Source: Neoechinorhynchus agilis (Eukaryota > Acanthocephala). From it: 64,000 nucleotides of DNA. Shown one piece after another: positions 12,801 through 23,180 of the stretch (position 1 is the first letter of the stretch; every line of letters begins with the position of its first letter). The position numbers and the translations under genes were made by a program. The notes below the pieces were generated by a model. It made no database searches. It had not been told where the DNA came from and saw nothing but the letters and a program-made list of their open reading frames with translations. The stretch covers positions 9,672,001 to 9,736,000 of the forward strand of contig CM121341.1 in the NCBI GenBank assembly GCA_051530055.1, given 5' to 3'.

Positions 12801-12850
12801 GGAAGAGGAGGCGTAGGCGTACAGAAAAACTAACAACTATCCATGGACTT
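9840..12850 (+). pseudogene. Noda-like virus replicase fossil (capping region plus RdRp)
   Basis: The first part carries features of the nodavirus-type methyltransferase-guanylyltransferase region: H-S-H-P-M-A-A-A-R-R near 10290, a V-M-V-D-V-D-Y-Y-V-D-L strand near 10510, then Y-T-F-I-P and G-G-A-V-Y-E-H-E-L-W-D-Y near 10570-10690. The second part is an RNA-dependent RNA polymerase: motif A T-D-F-S-R-F-D-G near 11775, motif B S-G-S-S-D-T-S-A-M-N-S-V near 11960, and motif C Y-G-G-D-D-G near 12070. This order matches the replicases of Nodaviridae and the larger noda-like group. The end is Lys/Arg-rich. The copy is broken, with few interruptions, and the catalytic motifs are still readable, so it looks young. 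Confidence 0.85.
10794..10912. repeat. Cluster of perfect hairpin repeats inside the viral fossil
   Basis: Two adjacent perfect hairpins share the loop agccac. The first has 21-bp arms (10794-10814 and 10821-10841); the second has 17-bp arms (10842-10858 and 10865-10881). A further copy of the arm sequence follows at 10883-10903. Nothing else in the fossil has this structure. Confidence 0.9.
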
Positions 12851-13609
12851 TGAATTAAATGAGGACTGGTATGATTACCTTGAATCAGACACCTTAACAC
12901 TTGCGAGCCTCCAATCTGAATTCCCCGGGGAATCATGGGGACGTTTTACTTTAGGCGGCGGTTGACTCCAAGGACGTGATCTATATCCCTGCTCAGGTTG
13001 GGGATGACAAAACGGCAGTGGCGGCAATGGGATTGGCTGTGAGTCGGGAGTTCCCATTCTCCCACGAAATGTTAGTGGCGACTACCTGTTGGCCAGCGCT
13101 CAACAGGCCTCATATCGCGTACAACCGAAACCTCGATGTGGATCAGGACGTCGAGGACTTGCAACTCCCTTCAACAGTGCTCTGGGACATCTACTCTAGG
13201 CTGTGCCATTTCTACGATTGGTTCGACCTCTTTGACAACATGGTGCGGAGTGTATTCTTCGATGCAATACGAGTTGAAGGAAAGCCAGTTTACCGAGGTG
13301 TGAACGATTATGTGCAGCGTCCGCCACCCTCCGACCTCCGGGCGCTAGGCTTAGGACTCTTGATGGAGGGTATTGAACTTGGGGAAAGCACCCCTACACC
13401 GGACTCGTCAGCGCTATTTCGAGAAGCGGTGCTTCGGCACATCCTCGTATCTTCAACTTATGCGGAGGCAGCCCAGTGCAGTGGGTACCTTCACATCACA
13501 CTCGGAATGGGCGAGAGATTCGTGAATCCTCTTTTATTGAGAGACTACAATTGTTCGCAAGGGAACGTTGTTCCACGAGTGGCTTCCGAACTTTGTAGGC
13601 GAGCCGGCT
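12843..13609 (+). pseudogene. Coding region downstream of the noda-like replicase (fossil)
   Basis: A short acidic start (M-D-F-E-L-N-E-D-W-Y-D-Y) at 12843 and a stretch of about 210 codons follow the replicase on the same strand with similar composition. No family is recognised. Position suggests a second product of the same virus, such as a capsid or silencing suppressor. The tract is cut by the R2-group LINE, whose 3' tail begins at about 13611. Broken remnant. Confidence 0.45.
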
Positions 13610-13610
13610 T

Positions 13611-16495
13611 CTTGTTAGTGTAGTTTTGCGATAAACTTAAATTCTAAAAGTCGGTCAGAGATAAAATAGGGCCAATAGATTCCCATTATTATTTTGCGGC
13701 TGTTCAGAACACTGATTAAATATTGTTTTAAATTGCCAACGATTTTTAAGGATTATGGAGCTTACTTTAGTGGCACTTTAAATCCAATAAAGCGCATATT
13801 TACACTTAAATAATTTTTAAGGTTCTCGGATTTATTAAGGATCAAAATAGATAAACAATAAAAATAAATATTTTCCAATAACTTTTTTCCCACGTCGAAG
13901 TTTCCAACTCTTCGTGCCTTTAATGCTCATAATCACGGTATTTTATCTTCATAACCAGAAATCACTCGTGACCGCAATGTTTTTGAAATATTTTTATATC
14001 CGTTAGTATTTATTTAAAGAACATAGCTTCGTTTTCTTCAAATGTTATGTTTGTTCGGCAGCTTCCTTGATGGCCGCGGCATTGCCGCGTTGGATCGCCG
14101 CGCTGATTCGCTGCAACAGGAAGCTGCTGGATCGCATATCGCCGGTGGCATATTTTAGCGTCCCTACCAGTCGTTAGAGGAAATAATCGGCTTCTTTGCC
14201 GAGACATCCCAGTGTTTCCATCGCAATCGGGATGAAAATATATTGATGCCCATCGAGCGAGGAGTACTTCTGCCGCTTCTTTTCCTCGCTGAAGCTGGCG
14301 ACTGCTCCCGCCTTTGAGGTGGCATCCCGTAAGTGGGATGCTGCGAGCGTGTTGGGGCAGGTAAAATCCCAAACCAGTATTTTCCCGGAGCACCATGGGA
14401 GGAGAGTCGCTCCATCAGGGTGTTTACCGTCGTTCCGGGAGAGTCCAACTGGTCCGAGTCGAGCTGGAAAACCGGCCGTTGAGAGGGCTTCCTTGATTAT
14501 GCGGTTGACTGCTGAGTGCCGTGCGTGGCGAGCGGTTGAACACACGTATATGAGCCTGACCGAAGTCCCACAGCGACGGTGATGGCCTGATCATCCAGCC
14601 TCGTGCCAACAGATGTGATTGGGAAAGCCTTCAAGAAGTCGCTGGAGTGTGGAGCTGAAAATGCCAGGAGACGAGCTCTATCGTTGGGAGATGAGCATGA
14701 GTTAAGAAGCTGCTGATAATATGCAGTGTGGAGCAAGGCAGTCCAACGTTTTTGGGAGTTTGTTTCCGTTGGAACGACCTGCCCGAACACTGATGTCCAT
14801 TGAGCGTGCGCTTCAATCAGTTCAGGTGGTGGATGCGACTCTAGTCAAGTGTGTGGTGGGATGATTCTCAGCACCAGGTCTGAAGAGATCGAAATCGATG
14901 ACGAAAAGGCAGGAATTGCTACTTCGGTGGCACTCTGGATGTCAAGACCGCCGAATCGAATGGGAAGGATCGCCTGTTTCCATGCTGTGTCGCACAGTCA
15001 TAGGTTAAGGACTTCTGACAAGGTTGATCGAACGCAGTTGTCTAAATCCCTTGTGAGCACTGACCTGAAGCATGGAGAAGTCCTCAGAAGGTACGCAATC
15101 TTCGGTAGCGACAGACATCGTGATAATATGAACAGAGCGTCGTGTCGCGCGATGTGCAAGATCCTGGCGGCAGTGAGCCGCAATTGATCGATGGCTTTTG
15201 AAAGGAACGTTTCCAGGTTAGACAGGTTACCGATTGGAGACCCGAGAATGTCAGCTGAGCCGGTTGCAGTTGTCTTTGCTCCGGGCAGTGCGGTGAGCAG
15301 TCTCGATGCATCCTCTTGGTCGTCCGAAATGATTTCGCATTTGTCCGTTCTCAGGAATAGTCCGATATCGGCACCCATTTCGGAGATGTTTTTGATGTCG
15401 CGAATGAGCTGGTCGATCTCCCCTCCAATGCAACAGTCGTCGAGGTACCAGATCGACAAATCTGACGAAGAGCTGTGGGCGAGATGATTTATCGTCAATG
15501 CAAACAGCAGAGGACCTAGAGGATCACCCTGTTGAACACCCTCTGCTGATTCGACCTGGAACTCGCCAAACAGCAACATGCTGGACTGGTCGTAGCACAA
15601 GGACACGTATTGGTAGATTTCTGGTATGTGCTGGCGGACAACCTCTGTCATCGCGGTGCGGCATATTGAATTGAGCGCGTTCTCCATGTCAAGCTTGACC
15701 ATAGCCGTTCCCTTATTGATACCATTTCGACTATACGCTCGTGCTGAGTGTACGGCCGCCTCGGCTCCAGCAGGAACTCCGACTCCTAATTGAACCGGCA
15801 AGAGTTGGTCGATCAATCGATCGGTGGCGAACTGACACGCGACTTTGGATGCCAGTCGACGGAAGGTACAACCCACGGCAATGGGACGAACCCCTCCACC
15901 TTTTTGTGAAAGCGATCAGCTTAGTACCGCAGAGTAGACGCGCGACTGGAGGAGGTACGGAACCGCGGACGATTACGCGTGTGAGTTCGGTGATTGCGTT
16001 CAGCAATCGTGTACCTTGAGCTCCAGAAGAGAAGCAGGTCAAATCCCGTATGTGTCGAGGGCTTAAACCATCATGCCCTCCAGCTGACGATGGCGGAAAG
16101 GATATCAGAGCGGAAGTGACGGTGGAGACTGTAATGGGTATGAGGGGGTCGCGGTCGGGCTTTGTGAACGACGGATCATAATTTGGCCTGAAGCAACTCC
16201 GTCTGCGTGGAGGATGCTTCAATATTAAGGAGTCGAGGATGTCCTTGTTCGGCGCGAGTAGGCGGTCCGTTCCGCTTACAAGTCGAACGGCACCCCTTAG
16301 GTCGCCGTCCTCCAGCTTCTCGGAGCATTTCGCACGTAGTTGAGAGTCCGGGTCATGAGGAAAATTACGGCGATGGCTCTGCCATCCAAGATGCTCGACT
16401 TGTTCAAAGGACTCGAAAGCGTCGGACCTGTTGCGAATCTTTTGACTGAGCGATTGATTCTCGTTGGCTTCAGCAGTTTGTGTAGGAACACAAGA
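13611..16495 (-). mobile_element. R2-group LINE, copy A (5'-truncated)
   Basis: Read on the minus strand, this copy is nearly identical to copy B (31.9-35.5 kb) from its 3' tail at 13611 to about 16495, where it lost its 5' end including the zinc finger. It carries reverse transcriptase motifs (V-K-L-D-M-E-N-A near 15690, G-V-Q-Q-G-D-P-L near 15530, W-Y-L-D-D near 15450) and, near the 3' end, the restriction-like endonuclease typical of R2-type LINEs (R-P-D-G then W-D). The DNA for the C-x-C..H zinc region is shortened here compared with copy B. Both copies share a stop after S-E-V-L-N-L (about 14998), so both may come from the same already damaged source or from a duplication. The 3' untranslated part (13611-14010) lacks about 60 bp present in copy B. 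Confidence 0.9.
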
Positions 16496-16556
16496 CACAT
16501 GAGCCCTATTATTTGTTAATTAACAAAGAATAGGACTCATGTGTCTTTGGTTCCTC
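16484..16556. repeat. Palindrome at the joined ends of two LINEs
   Basis: The arms 16484-16519 and 16520-16556 are near-perfect inverted copies around a TTAATTAA centre, containing gacacatgag and cctatt words. The right arm is the normal 3' end of the CR1/Jockey-like LINE that continues to 18.4 kb; the same words close two other LINE ends at about 61650 and 62960. The left arm is the same 3' end in reverse. Confidence 0.85.
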
Positions 16557-18400
16557 ATGAGCACTCAAGTTCAGAGTTGTTCAAAAAAGCGTGTCTTTTA
16601 GGATGGGACTGTCCAGTCGGGGACGGTTCGTTCGGGTGAGGATGTGTCCGTTCGTTTGAGAATATTCGGTCGGATTGGAAGGTCCATTCTTGTCGGGAAG
16701 TTGGTGGTTCTTGTTTACAAGATAGCTTGTGAGGTTGGTCTTTGCTCAGGATCATTTCAAGTTCTGGTATCCGAGAAGATTAGGCAGTATGAAAAAGGAG
16801 CGTAAGTAGAGAGAGGTGCGGGTCGAGGGAGGGTGAAACGAATTAGGATTATGAGTGTTGTGCTCGTGTGAAAAGGGAAGAAATTGGGGTGGAAGGGTTG
16901 ATAGGCGTTTTGATTGTTTTATGAAAATAGCACCAAGGCATTCAGTGAGAGGAGGAAAGTCAGCTGCGCAAATTTTAGCTACGCTTTTATGACGACTTCC
17001 AAAACGACGGATTAGCGATTTGGAAAGGTTTCGAAATACGGGGCAACCATAGGTAAGGGATGGCAAAATAAAGCAGAAGTAAAATTTGTAAAGATCTTGT
17101 GAGGGGATTCCTAAATGTCGGAGGCGTTTGACGAGATAAATTTTAAAGGTGTTGAGGTTAAGGAACAGAGTGATGTAGAAGTCCCATTTCATGTTCGATT
17201 AAAATTGGAGACCAAGAATTCTTAGGGAAGTTACTTGTAGGATGTCATTTAGAAGCTCAGGAGAGGATATAAGGATTCGGGAGAATGAAGGGATCATTTC
17301 GAAGCATTCAGAGAAATTGAGATGGAGTTTGTGATTGGTGCAGAAATCTTTTATGTTTGTGATTTTGTTAGAGCTTAAGGAAAGCAAGAGGTTGGATTGT
17401 GATTGAGTGATGAGGTTGAGATCGTCGACATAAAAGAAAAGTTTTGATTGAGAGGAGAGAGGTTTAAGGTCGTTTAGGAAAATACTAAAAAGCAGTGGTG
17501 ACCGCACAGCAGCTTGAGGTACGCCTTTGGTGAGGGATATGCTGACAGAAGAGGTAGAACGGCAGTGAATGTATTGTTTACGATCGTGAAGATAAGATTC
17601 GAGCCAGTGGATCTGCCACAAGTTGAGACCAAAATCGGAGCAGGCTCGGAGAAGGAATGAATGGTCCACTGAGTCGAAAGCTTTAGATAAGTCCAGTTTG
17701 AATTTGGCGACTGAAGTGAGAGGGATTATTGTCGATGTTACGTAGAAGCGTGTCGTAAATGCAAAGTAGGGCATCGGTTGCAGAAAATTTGGGCCGGAAA
17801 CCAAATTGTAGGGGCAATAATTTGTCGTTGAGAAGTCGAAGGCGAGATTTAAAACATTTTTCGATGATCTTTGAAAGAGAGGGCAGAATAAATATTGGAC
17901 GAATCGGATGTTAGCAGTTTTCAAGCATGAGGGGTAGATGCCATTTAAAAAGTTGTGCTTTATAGTGTGGGTAAGAGAGTCTATGAGTTAGGGGATGATG
18001 CAGCGAAGAGCCCAGTTCTGGATTTCGATTTGAGAAAATGAATTTCGAAGTAATTTCTTGAGATGCTGTAGTACCTCGTATGACGAAAGTAAGGGGAGTA
18101 TCTTTGAGTTGACAGAAATTTAAGTTGTGGGAGTGATTTGGAGCAATGATTGTAAATTGAGTCAGGGCAGAGGTTCTGATTGATGGAGCCTAGAAGCTAT
18201 TTTAGTTCAGAAGAGGACAAATTAGGGAAGGGATCAAGGTTGCGTAGACCAAGTGAGTCCATGACGGCTGCCACCATGTTGAATCGCCACCCGAACGAAT
18301 TTTCGAAGAAAGAACGTTTTTGTCGGAGACAAGTATTTTGTTAGTTAGAGCTCTTTGTAAACAGGGAAGTCTGGAGAGTTATTGCGATAGGCTTTAGAAG
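16505..18400 (-). mobile_element. CR1/Jockey-like LINE, reverse transcriptase to 3' end
   Basis: Minus-strand frames give K-L-D-L-S-K-A-F-D-S-V-D-H (about 17695), L-T-K-G-V-P-Q (about 17530), a F-Y-V-D-D motif C (about 17435) and the C-terminal L-P-S-L-T-Y-G-C-P-V-F block (about 17050). This is the standard order of an APE-type LINE reverse transcriptase. In motif B the usual Q-G-S has become Q-A-A. The copy is 5'-truncated near 18400 and has stops and frameshifts between the motif blocks. Two more ends of the same family occur at 61.2-61.7 kb and 62.0-63.0 kb. Confidence 0.85.
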
Positions 18401-19070
18401 CTTGCTTTTGAAGAAGTTTCAGTATAGGGGTTATCCATTGGTGGTCACGGCTCCAAAATATCACCAACCACGCAACAGAGACCGAAATCAAATGGCAGTT
18501 TTCGAGCGTCGAGGCGATAGCTTAACATCACACTCACAAAATGTTAGCCAGCGACGGCAAGAAGTGAAAGCAATTTTTATGCACCTCAACGGAGAGACAA
18601 TCCAAATTGTAATTATCGACCGCCATCACACAACCGAAATTATAAAAGATATCGAAATTACTTTAAGGTGGCACTTTTTAGACATCATTTCGATAGCACG
18701 AGATTTTAAGAAGTCAAATCATGTTTCCAGCAATGCTATTAAGTTTTAGATTTGATTTTATAACTAAATAAATTGTTTCTGAAATTACTTTTATGGATTG
18801 TTTTGTATACGATCAGATGTTGTTTCGTAAAAGTGTTGTGGTAGCACTCTTTCGATGTTTTCCGGTGTGAGGTCGCGAAAGGCCTCGGTGCAAATGAGTG
18901 CTTGCCATAAATTAAAAAATATGTCGGAGGTGTATTCAAGACCGTGCAACTTTGTTCCGGAGGAAAACAAACAATGGAGAATCCGACGTCAGTGAGGGCT
19001 AATCCATCGTTATTTAGTAAGCAATTTTTCTGATTGCTTGACGATAATCCTCTTCAATCAGTGCCTGCCA
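18400..19070. other. No recognisable gene
   Basis: A 115-codon open frame at 18402-18749 begins inside the truncated LINE end and shows no family motif; it is probably chance. The rest is AT-rich unique-looking sequence. Confidence 0.4.
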
Positions 19071-19930
19071 TAAAATTTCGATAAAAAGTACTCACATTGG
19101 GGCGCTAAGACACCTTCGCTCGTCTTCGGTACGAACGTAGAAATCAACAATCATCTCCAAATATCGCTCGACTTATCGACGAACAAGAAAGAACGATGAG
19201 AGGTACGCGAATGCAATGATAGAACGCGGAGGGCGTTTTGGAAGGTACAAAAAACAGAAGAATTCACGGTCTAGGTAATGATTTAGCGCCCTTTCAAATT
19301 TTTTCGCAATTTGTGAAAAGTAGCCATTTAGTCATTGTTCTTGAGGAAGTTCAACATTGAACCGGCGGGCAACTTCAAGTTTCCTCGAATAAAAACTAAC
19401 AATTATTTGTAAAACCGCTTTGGTCGCTTAACCCAGTTCATGAATCGCAGCGTAATCGGAAATAGACAAAAACAATTTTTTGCCTAATCAGATGGATCGA
19501 TTGAAGCAATAACCGGAAACCTTAAGAGCCACTTAGCTTACAATGATAAAAACGGAATTGGAACCTAACGTTGCAGCGGAAGTTTTAAAATTCACTTACC
19601 CTCTTAGCATAGATTGTTCTCTTGCTCCTTTTCTAGGATGTCCAACTCAAAGGACGTGCTGCCCAGTTGACATATTTCGCCTATCACACTTTTGATGACC
19701 ACCGATCATGCCTAAAACAATAATGATCAAATCGCTGCGCAATGGGCTCGTTCATTCAAAAATGACGGCGTAAAAAGAATTAATCATCCCATCTTTGGTA
19801 CAATGAAGTTCTGCCCTACAAACCAAATGTTGCTCTCACCTTTTCACGACTAACTAAATTCCAAACTCCCAAGGGGATATTCGCAGTCTATAAGACTTCA
19901 CAAAAAGTTCAATTCTTCGCCAAAGGACTT
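19070..19930 (+). repeat. Diverged 0.9-kb repeat, copy 1 (inverted relative to copy 2)
   Basis: The segment matches the reverse complement of 53690-54650 along its whole length with many short indels. Shared words, in order, include tactcacattg, gttcaacattgaacc, aaaacggaattg followed by aacctaacgttg, aaaaatgacggcgta (variable), and actaaattccaaac. No terminal repeats were found. It may be an old mobile element or a duplicated gene piece: copy 2 keeps a plus-strand frame of 77 codons where copy 1 has stops at the corresponding Gln codons. Confidence 0.7.
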
Positions 19931-20120
19931 TATAGAAGAAAAGACATGAGTTTAAATCGTCCTTCAACTGTAAAATCGAGTTTCTTCTAAGCCTTTATGT
20001 GCTCTTACCTTGTCTCCGTGACTATTATAATATCGATGGGATAAGCTGCCGTATTATGAAGTTCTTTAAGGACACCGTTAATATGTCTATGGCAAATCGC
20101 CTGGCGGCCCATCGAGGTTG

Positions 20121-20441
20121 CTATCTTAAGCATTCTACTAATCTGATCGCCGACCGAAATCGGCATATTAATGCATCATAGAAATCGATTATGCTATACA
20201 ATTTCCCATTGGCAAGCTTCAGCGTTGCTTCTTCAAACGTTGGAACCCAAGTTAAGGAGTTGAATTCCGAAAGTGGTATCTCATTTGTTTCACCGCGATT
20301 ATATTGTATAGAAGATTCCACGAAATTATCAATGATGTGCCCACAAATGCGGTCGACGTATAAAACGAGAAAATTTATTTCCAACAACGAGTCCTTCGTT
20401 TGATGCATAAACTCAAGATCCTCTGAGAAAAAACATTAAGA
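20121..20441 (-). CDS. Candidate coding exon, unrecognised
   Basis: On the minus strand a polypyrimidine tract ending in TTTTTTCTCAG (just above 20430) is followed by an open frame of about 100 codons. It starts E-D-L-E-F-M-H-Q-T-K and contains N-F-L-V-L-Y-V-D-R-I-C-G and L-S-E-F-N-S-L-T-W-V-P; it ends at a stop near 20121. Composition is protein-like: balanced, amphipathic, no low complexity. A further open stretch upstream (20569-20445, starting M-I-E-N-K-V-I-R-R) could be a preceding exon, with a possible GTAAC donor near 20525. Function is unknown. It could be a live exon of a host gene or an isolated remnant. Confidence 0.35.
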
Positions 20442-20589
20442 ATCTCACAAGTTCCTTCTGAATCCAGCACTTTTAGGAAATCACCATTGAAAATCAGCAT
20501 CAGGCTTCCAATGTTACCAACTTTCGTTAAATTCAAAATACAACGCCTGATGACTTTATTTTCAATCACGATCGAAACCTCTTTTTCTT

Positions 20590-21250
20590 AGCATTGTTAA
20601 CGTTGGGAGGCAGGGCCAGCTATTGAGCACTTTTGCTTCCACTTGTTCCGATCCAGATCCTGGTTCGAGTGCAGCTTCGATTCTCTAAGGTCCACGTGTA
20701 GGGTGTCTAACCAGCGTTGCTTTGGTTTCCCTCTTGGGCGCCTTCCGTCAACTTCGATGATCAATCCTTTCCTCGCGAGAGTCTCATTTCCACGCAGCAA
20801 ATGACCGTACCACCTCAGTCGGGCTTCGCGCATTTTGTCCTTGATCGGCACTACATCGAAGCGATTTCGAATGCCGTCGTTTGATTGACACGATCGGACA
20901 ATGTGATGCCGCTCATTCATCTTAGCATCTTTGTCTCATGACGCTCAGACCATGTTCTCGTGCTTGGTGATTGGCCAGCATTCGGCTCCATATAGTGCCA
21001 CGTTCGTACTACTGAGCGATTAATCCTCGACTTGAGGTGCGTCTTCATTCGTCGATCGCACAGCACCCCAGTTGCTGAGAGCCATTTCATCCTAGTTGCG
21101 CTGATTCTATTTCGTGTGGTACTCGATCGAAAGTGTTTTCTATTTCAATAAATGCCAAATGAATTGGGCGACCTTTTTCACGATACTATTCGATAAGCAG
21201 TCGTGCTACATAAATCGCATCTGTGGTGCCAAGCTTTTGCCCTTATTTTT
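20590..21250 (-). mobile_element. RTE-type LINE, C-terminal fragment
   Basis: Minus-strand frames show I-E-N-T-F-D-R-V-P-H (about 21130, the motif A region), then S-R-I-N-R-S-V-V-R-T (about 21000), T-K-M-L-R (about 20930) and R-L-R-W-Y-G-H-L-L-R-G-N-E (about 20815), followed by G-R-R-P-R-G-K-P-K-Q-R-W. The RWYGH..RPRG..RW ending is characteristic of RTE/BovB-like LINE proteins. It is fragmentary with frameshifts: most of the reverse transcriptase between motif A and the C-terminus is missing. A smaller, older piece of the same family lies at 22310-22450. Confidence 0.8.
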
Positions 21251-21936
21251 GAACGACTAGTCGCTTGCAGTAAGCCGAGAATTGCGGAAGGTGGTGATTG
21301 CAGGTCTTGTACTTTTACAAATAAGATAATTTTTAACTTAAAAAAATCCTGCAATGCTTAAAAAAATTTGGCTGACCGATAATTAGTTATCAGGACGGCA
21401 CCACGTACAAATCGCGACAATGCGATTTTCCGCGTCTCTGAAAGATTCGTCCCTGATTTCGTCATATTTACGAAACTTCGACGTGAATGCAAATGCTCCA
21501 AAATGGCGTTTTTTTTCTTTTTCTGTACTTTACGTGTGTGATTTTCGGTGTTGTGGTCACTTTCACGTCGTCCGCCCACGCTCGCGACGATTTGTTTGTT
21601 TTCGATTGTCGTTCGTCAGAAATAGCGCTTTCGATATTATGACGTCATCGGACCGAGGCACAAAAAGTTAACAAAAACGCACGTGCCTTCAATTTTTAGA
21701 AGTTTGCGCGCTCCCTCGCCCATGGCGCCACATCGATCAATCAGAAATATTAGTGCGCTCGATATGTCGATGGTTCAACGCCACCGGTCTCTGTGTTCCA
21801 CGGGTGTGCGAGGCTGCAGGAAGGGTGAGGTCAGGTTTTAGATCACCCATCGGCCCCAAATTGGGTTGGCCCCGTCCCTCCGAGTGCGGCTAAGCGCCTC
21901 CGATGTGTGCAAGTCAGCCGAAAGGCTCAAAAGAAG
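21250..21936. other. No recognisable gene
   Basis: Irregular sequence with a GC-richer part (21720-21920). No family motif and no convincing splice-bounded frame was seen. Confidence 0.4.
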
Positions 21937-22210
21937 ATGTCGAAAGACAAATCAACTCAATCTGAAGAAAACAACTCATTGTGTGTGATCAAATAAAAAA
22001 TAAATCAGAAATAAAGGAAGCAAAGTTTACAAGGAACCCAAGAATGCGTCTTCAACGAGTTCTCAATCATCATCGACGAATTCGTCTTACTCCGTAGAAA
22101 GCATTGATGATGAACCCGCTTTAAAGATGGCGTTGTGGAGTATCTTTTGAAATGGGAGGGTTATCCCAAAGAACTTGGACTTCTGGCGATGTCGGACAAA
22201 GTCGGAGCTC
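21937..22210 (+). pseudogene. HP1-like chromodomain remnant
   Basis: An ATG at 21937 opens M-S-K-D-K-S-T-Q-S-E-E-N-N-S and soon meets a stop. From 22040 a Ser-rich stretch leads to Y-S-V-E-S-I-D-D-E (22088 onward), and after a one-base frame change to D-G-V-V-E-Y-L-L-K-W-E-G-Y-P-K-E. The pattern Y-x-V-E-x-I followed by V-E-Y-L-L-K-W-x-G-Y-P is the first half of a chromodomain of the HP1/chromobox type, which binds methylated histone H3. The second half (N-T-W-E-P and beyond) is hardly recognisable and no chromo-shadow domain was found. At least one stop and one frameshift suggest a decayed host gene copy. A chromodomain carried by a retroelement integrase is less likely, since no integrase is nearby. 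Confidence 0.65.
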
Positions 22211-22309
22211 CCTTCAATCACTGGAATACTCGTGCACCTTTGGATTAGTGAATACCATGTTTCCAAAATCCAAACGTGATTCGCTGCAATTCTTAGATAG
22301 TAAATCAGC

Positions 22310-22450
22310 CGATAATCGATCGTTTTGGTCAGTTTCTCATCACGCTTGGTGATTGGCTAGCATTGGACCCAATAAAAAGTCATTATGTGAACTACTGATC
22401 GGTATATCCTTGATATAAAGTGGCTCTTTAAGCGCCGATCACTGAGAACG
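22310..22450 (-). mobile_element. Old RTE-type LINE scrap
   Basis: About 140 bp align with 20960-21090: the words cttggtgattggc, actactgatcg and the following cgatcac..cagcac-like run occur in the same order. It is more decayed than the 20.6-kb piece and lies in the same orientation. Confidence 0.6.
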
Positions 22451-22459
22451 GCACTTCAT

Positions 22460-23180
22460 CCATGTCGATTCGATTTGTGATTTCCCACCTTAGGTCGCCG
22501 TCCGCTGAGATTGCTTATGCGAGATTTTTGAAGAGATCAACGCGTGATAGTTCGATGCAGTTTATCTTTGTACGACCCCTGAGATTCATTCTCAAACCGA
22601 ATCGTGCCGGTCGATTAATCCATACTTGGGCCAATCGTTCAAGACCAGTTTTATCCTGGAATTCCAAAGGACTTGATTGGTATACACAACATCGTGAAAA
22701 GCGTCGGATGCTGAATTTCACAGATTCAGTAAAGATACAAGAGCGCTTTGTGGTGGATCAGAAAAGAAGAAGCAAGGTCAAGGAATCTTATCGAACAATC
22801 TGAACAAAGCGCGAGACCGGTTGGACGTTTTGGTCATTAGACGAACTTGCTTTAAGCACCAAAGCGATCCTAGAATTAAAAATTCCATCTAAATTGTTTG
22901 TTTCGAAAATTGGGAATCGGCAGTGTTGATTTAAATGTCCTCGATTGCATCTATCAAAAAAGCGGCAGGCAAGATTCCAATATTGCTTGGATATGGGTTT
23001 TGTTGGTCTAAATTTTATGTTCTCTTTTTAACCGTTTCGTTAAATTTCGTAATAAAGAATTTCTTCATCAGCTGAGCGTGTGACACTGTCATCTCTTAAA
23101 AGTTGGCTATGATGGCCATTCGCAGTAAAAGACATTTTAATAAAATTTGCTTTGAACGCCCTTAAAGTGATTTGATTGAT
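22460..23180. other. No recognisable gene
   Basis: A 113-codon frame at 22462-22803 lacks motifs and is rich in Arg and Ser. It may derive from the adjacent RTE scrap or be chance. The rest shows nothing. Confidence 0.35.

Larger units (their letters stand above)
3700..13610 (+). mobile_element. Composite fossil: LTR-element Gag plus RNA-virus-derived blocks
   Basis: A nearly 10-kb plus-strand tract unlike its surroundings: richer in GC, with long reading stretches on one strand. Its parts from left to right are a Ty3-like Gag piece, an unrecognised viral-looking coding block, a membrane-anchor segment and a noda-like replicase with a short downstream coding region. It is broken, with a handful of interruptions, yet two stretches of more than 650 codons remain open, so at least part of it is young compared with the old repeats around it. 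The right end is cut by an R2-group LINE at about 13611. RNA-virus sequence next to LTR-element sequence is a known arrangement when retroelement machinery copies viral RNA into the genome. That the whole tract arrived together is inference. Confidence 0.65.

Noticed and set aside
14849-15487. Plus-strand frames opposite R2-group copy A
   Set aside because: They are shadows of the minus-strand reverse transcriptase; the same applies to minus-strand frames opposite copy B.
18402-18749. 115-codon plus-strand frame
   Set aside because: It begins inside the truncated LINE end, is Arg/His-rich and has no motif or splice signals that would support a gene.
22462-22803. Continuation of the HP1-like gene with a chromo-shadow domain
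   Set aside because: No chromo-shadow motif could be read in any frame, and an RTE LINE scrap lies between.
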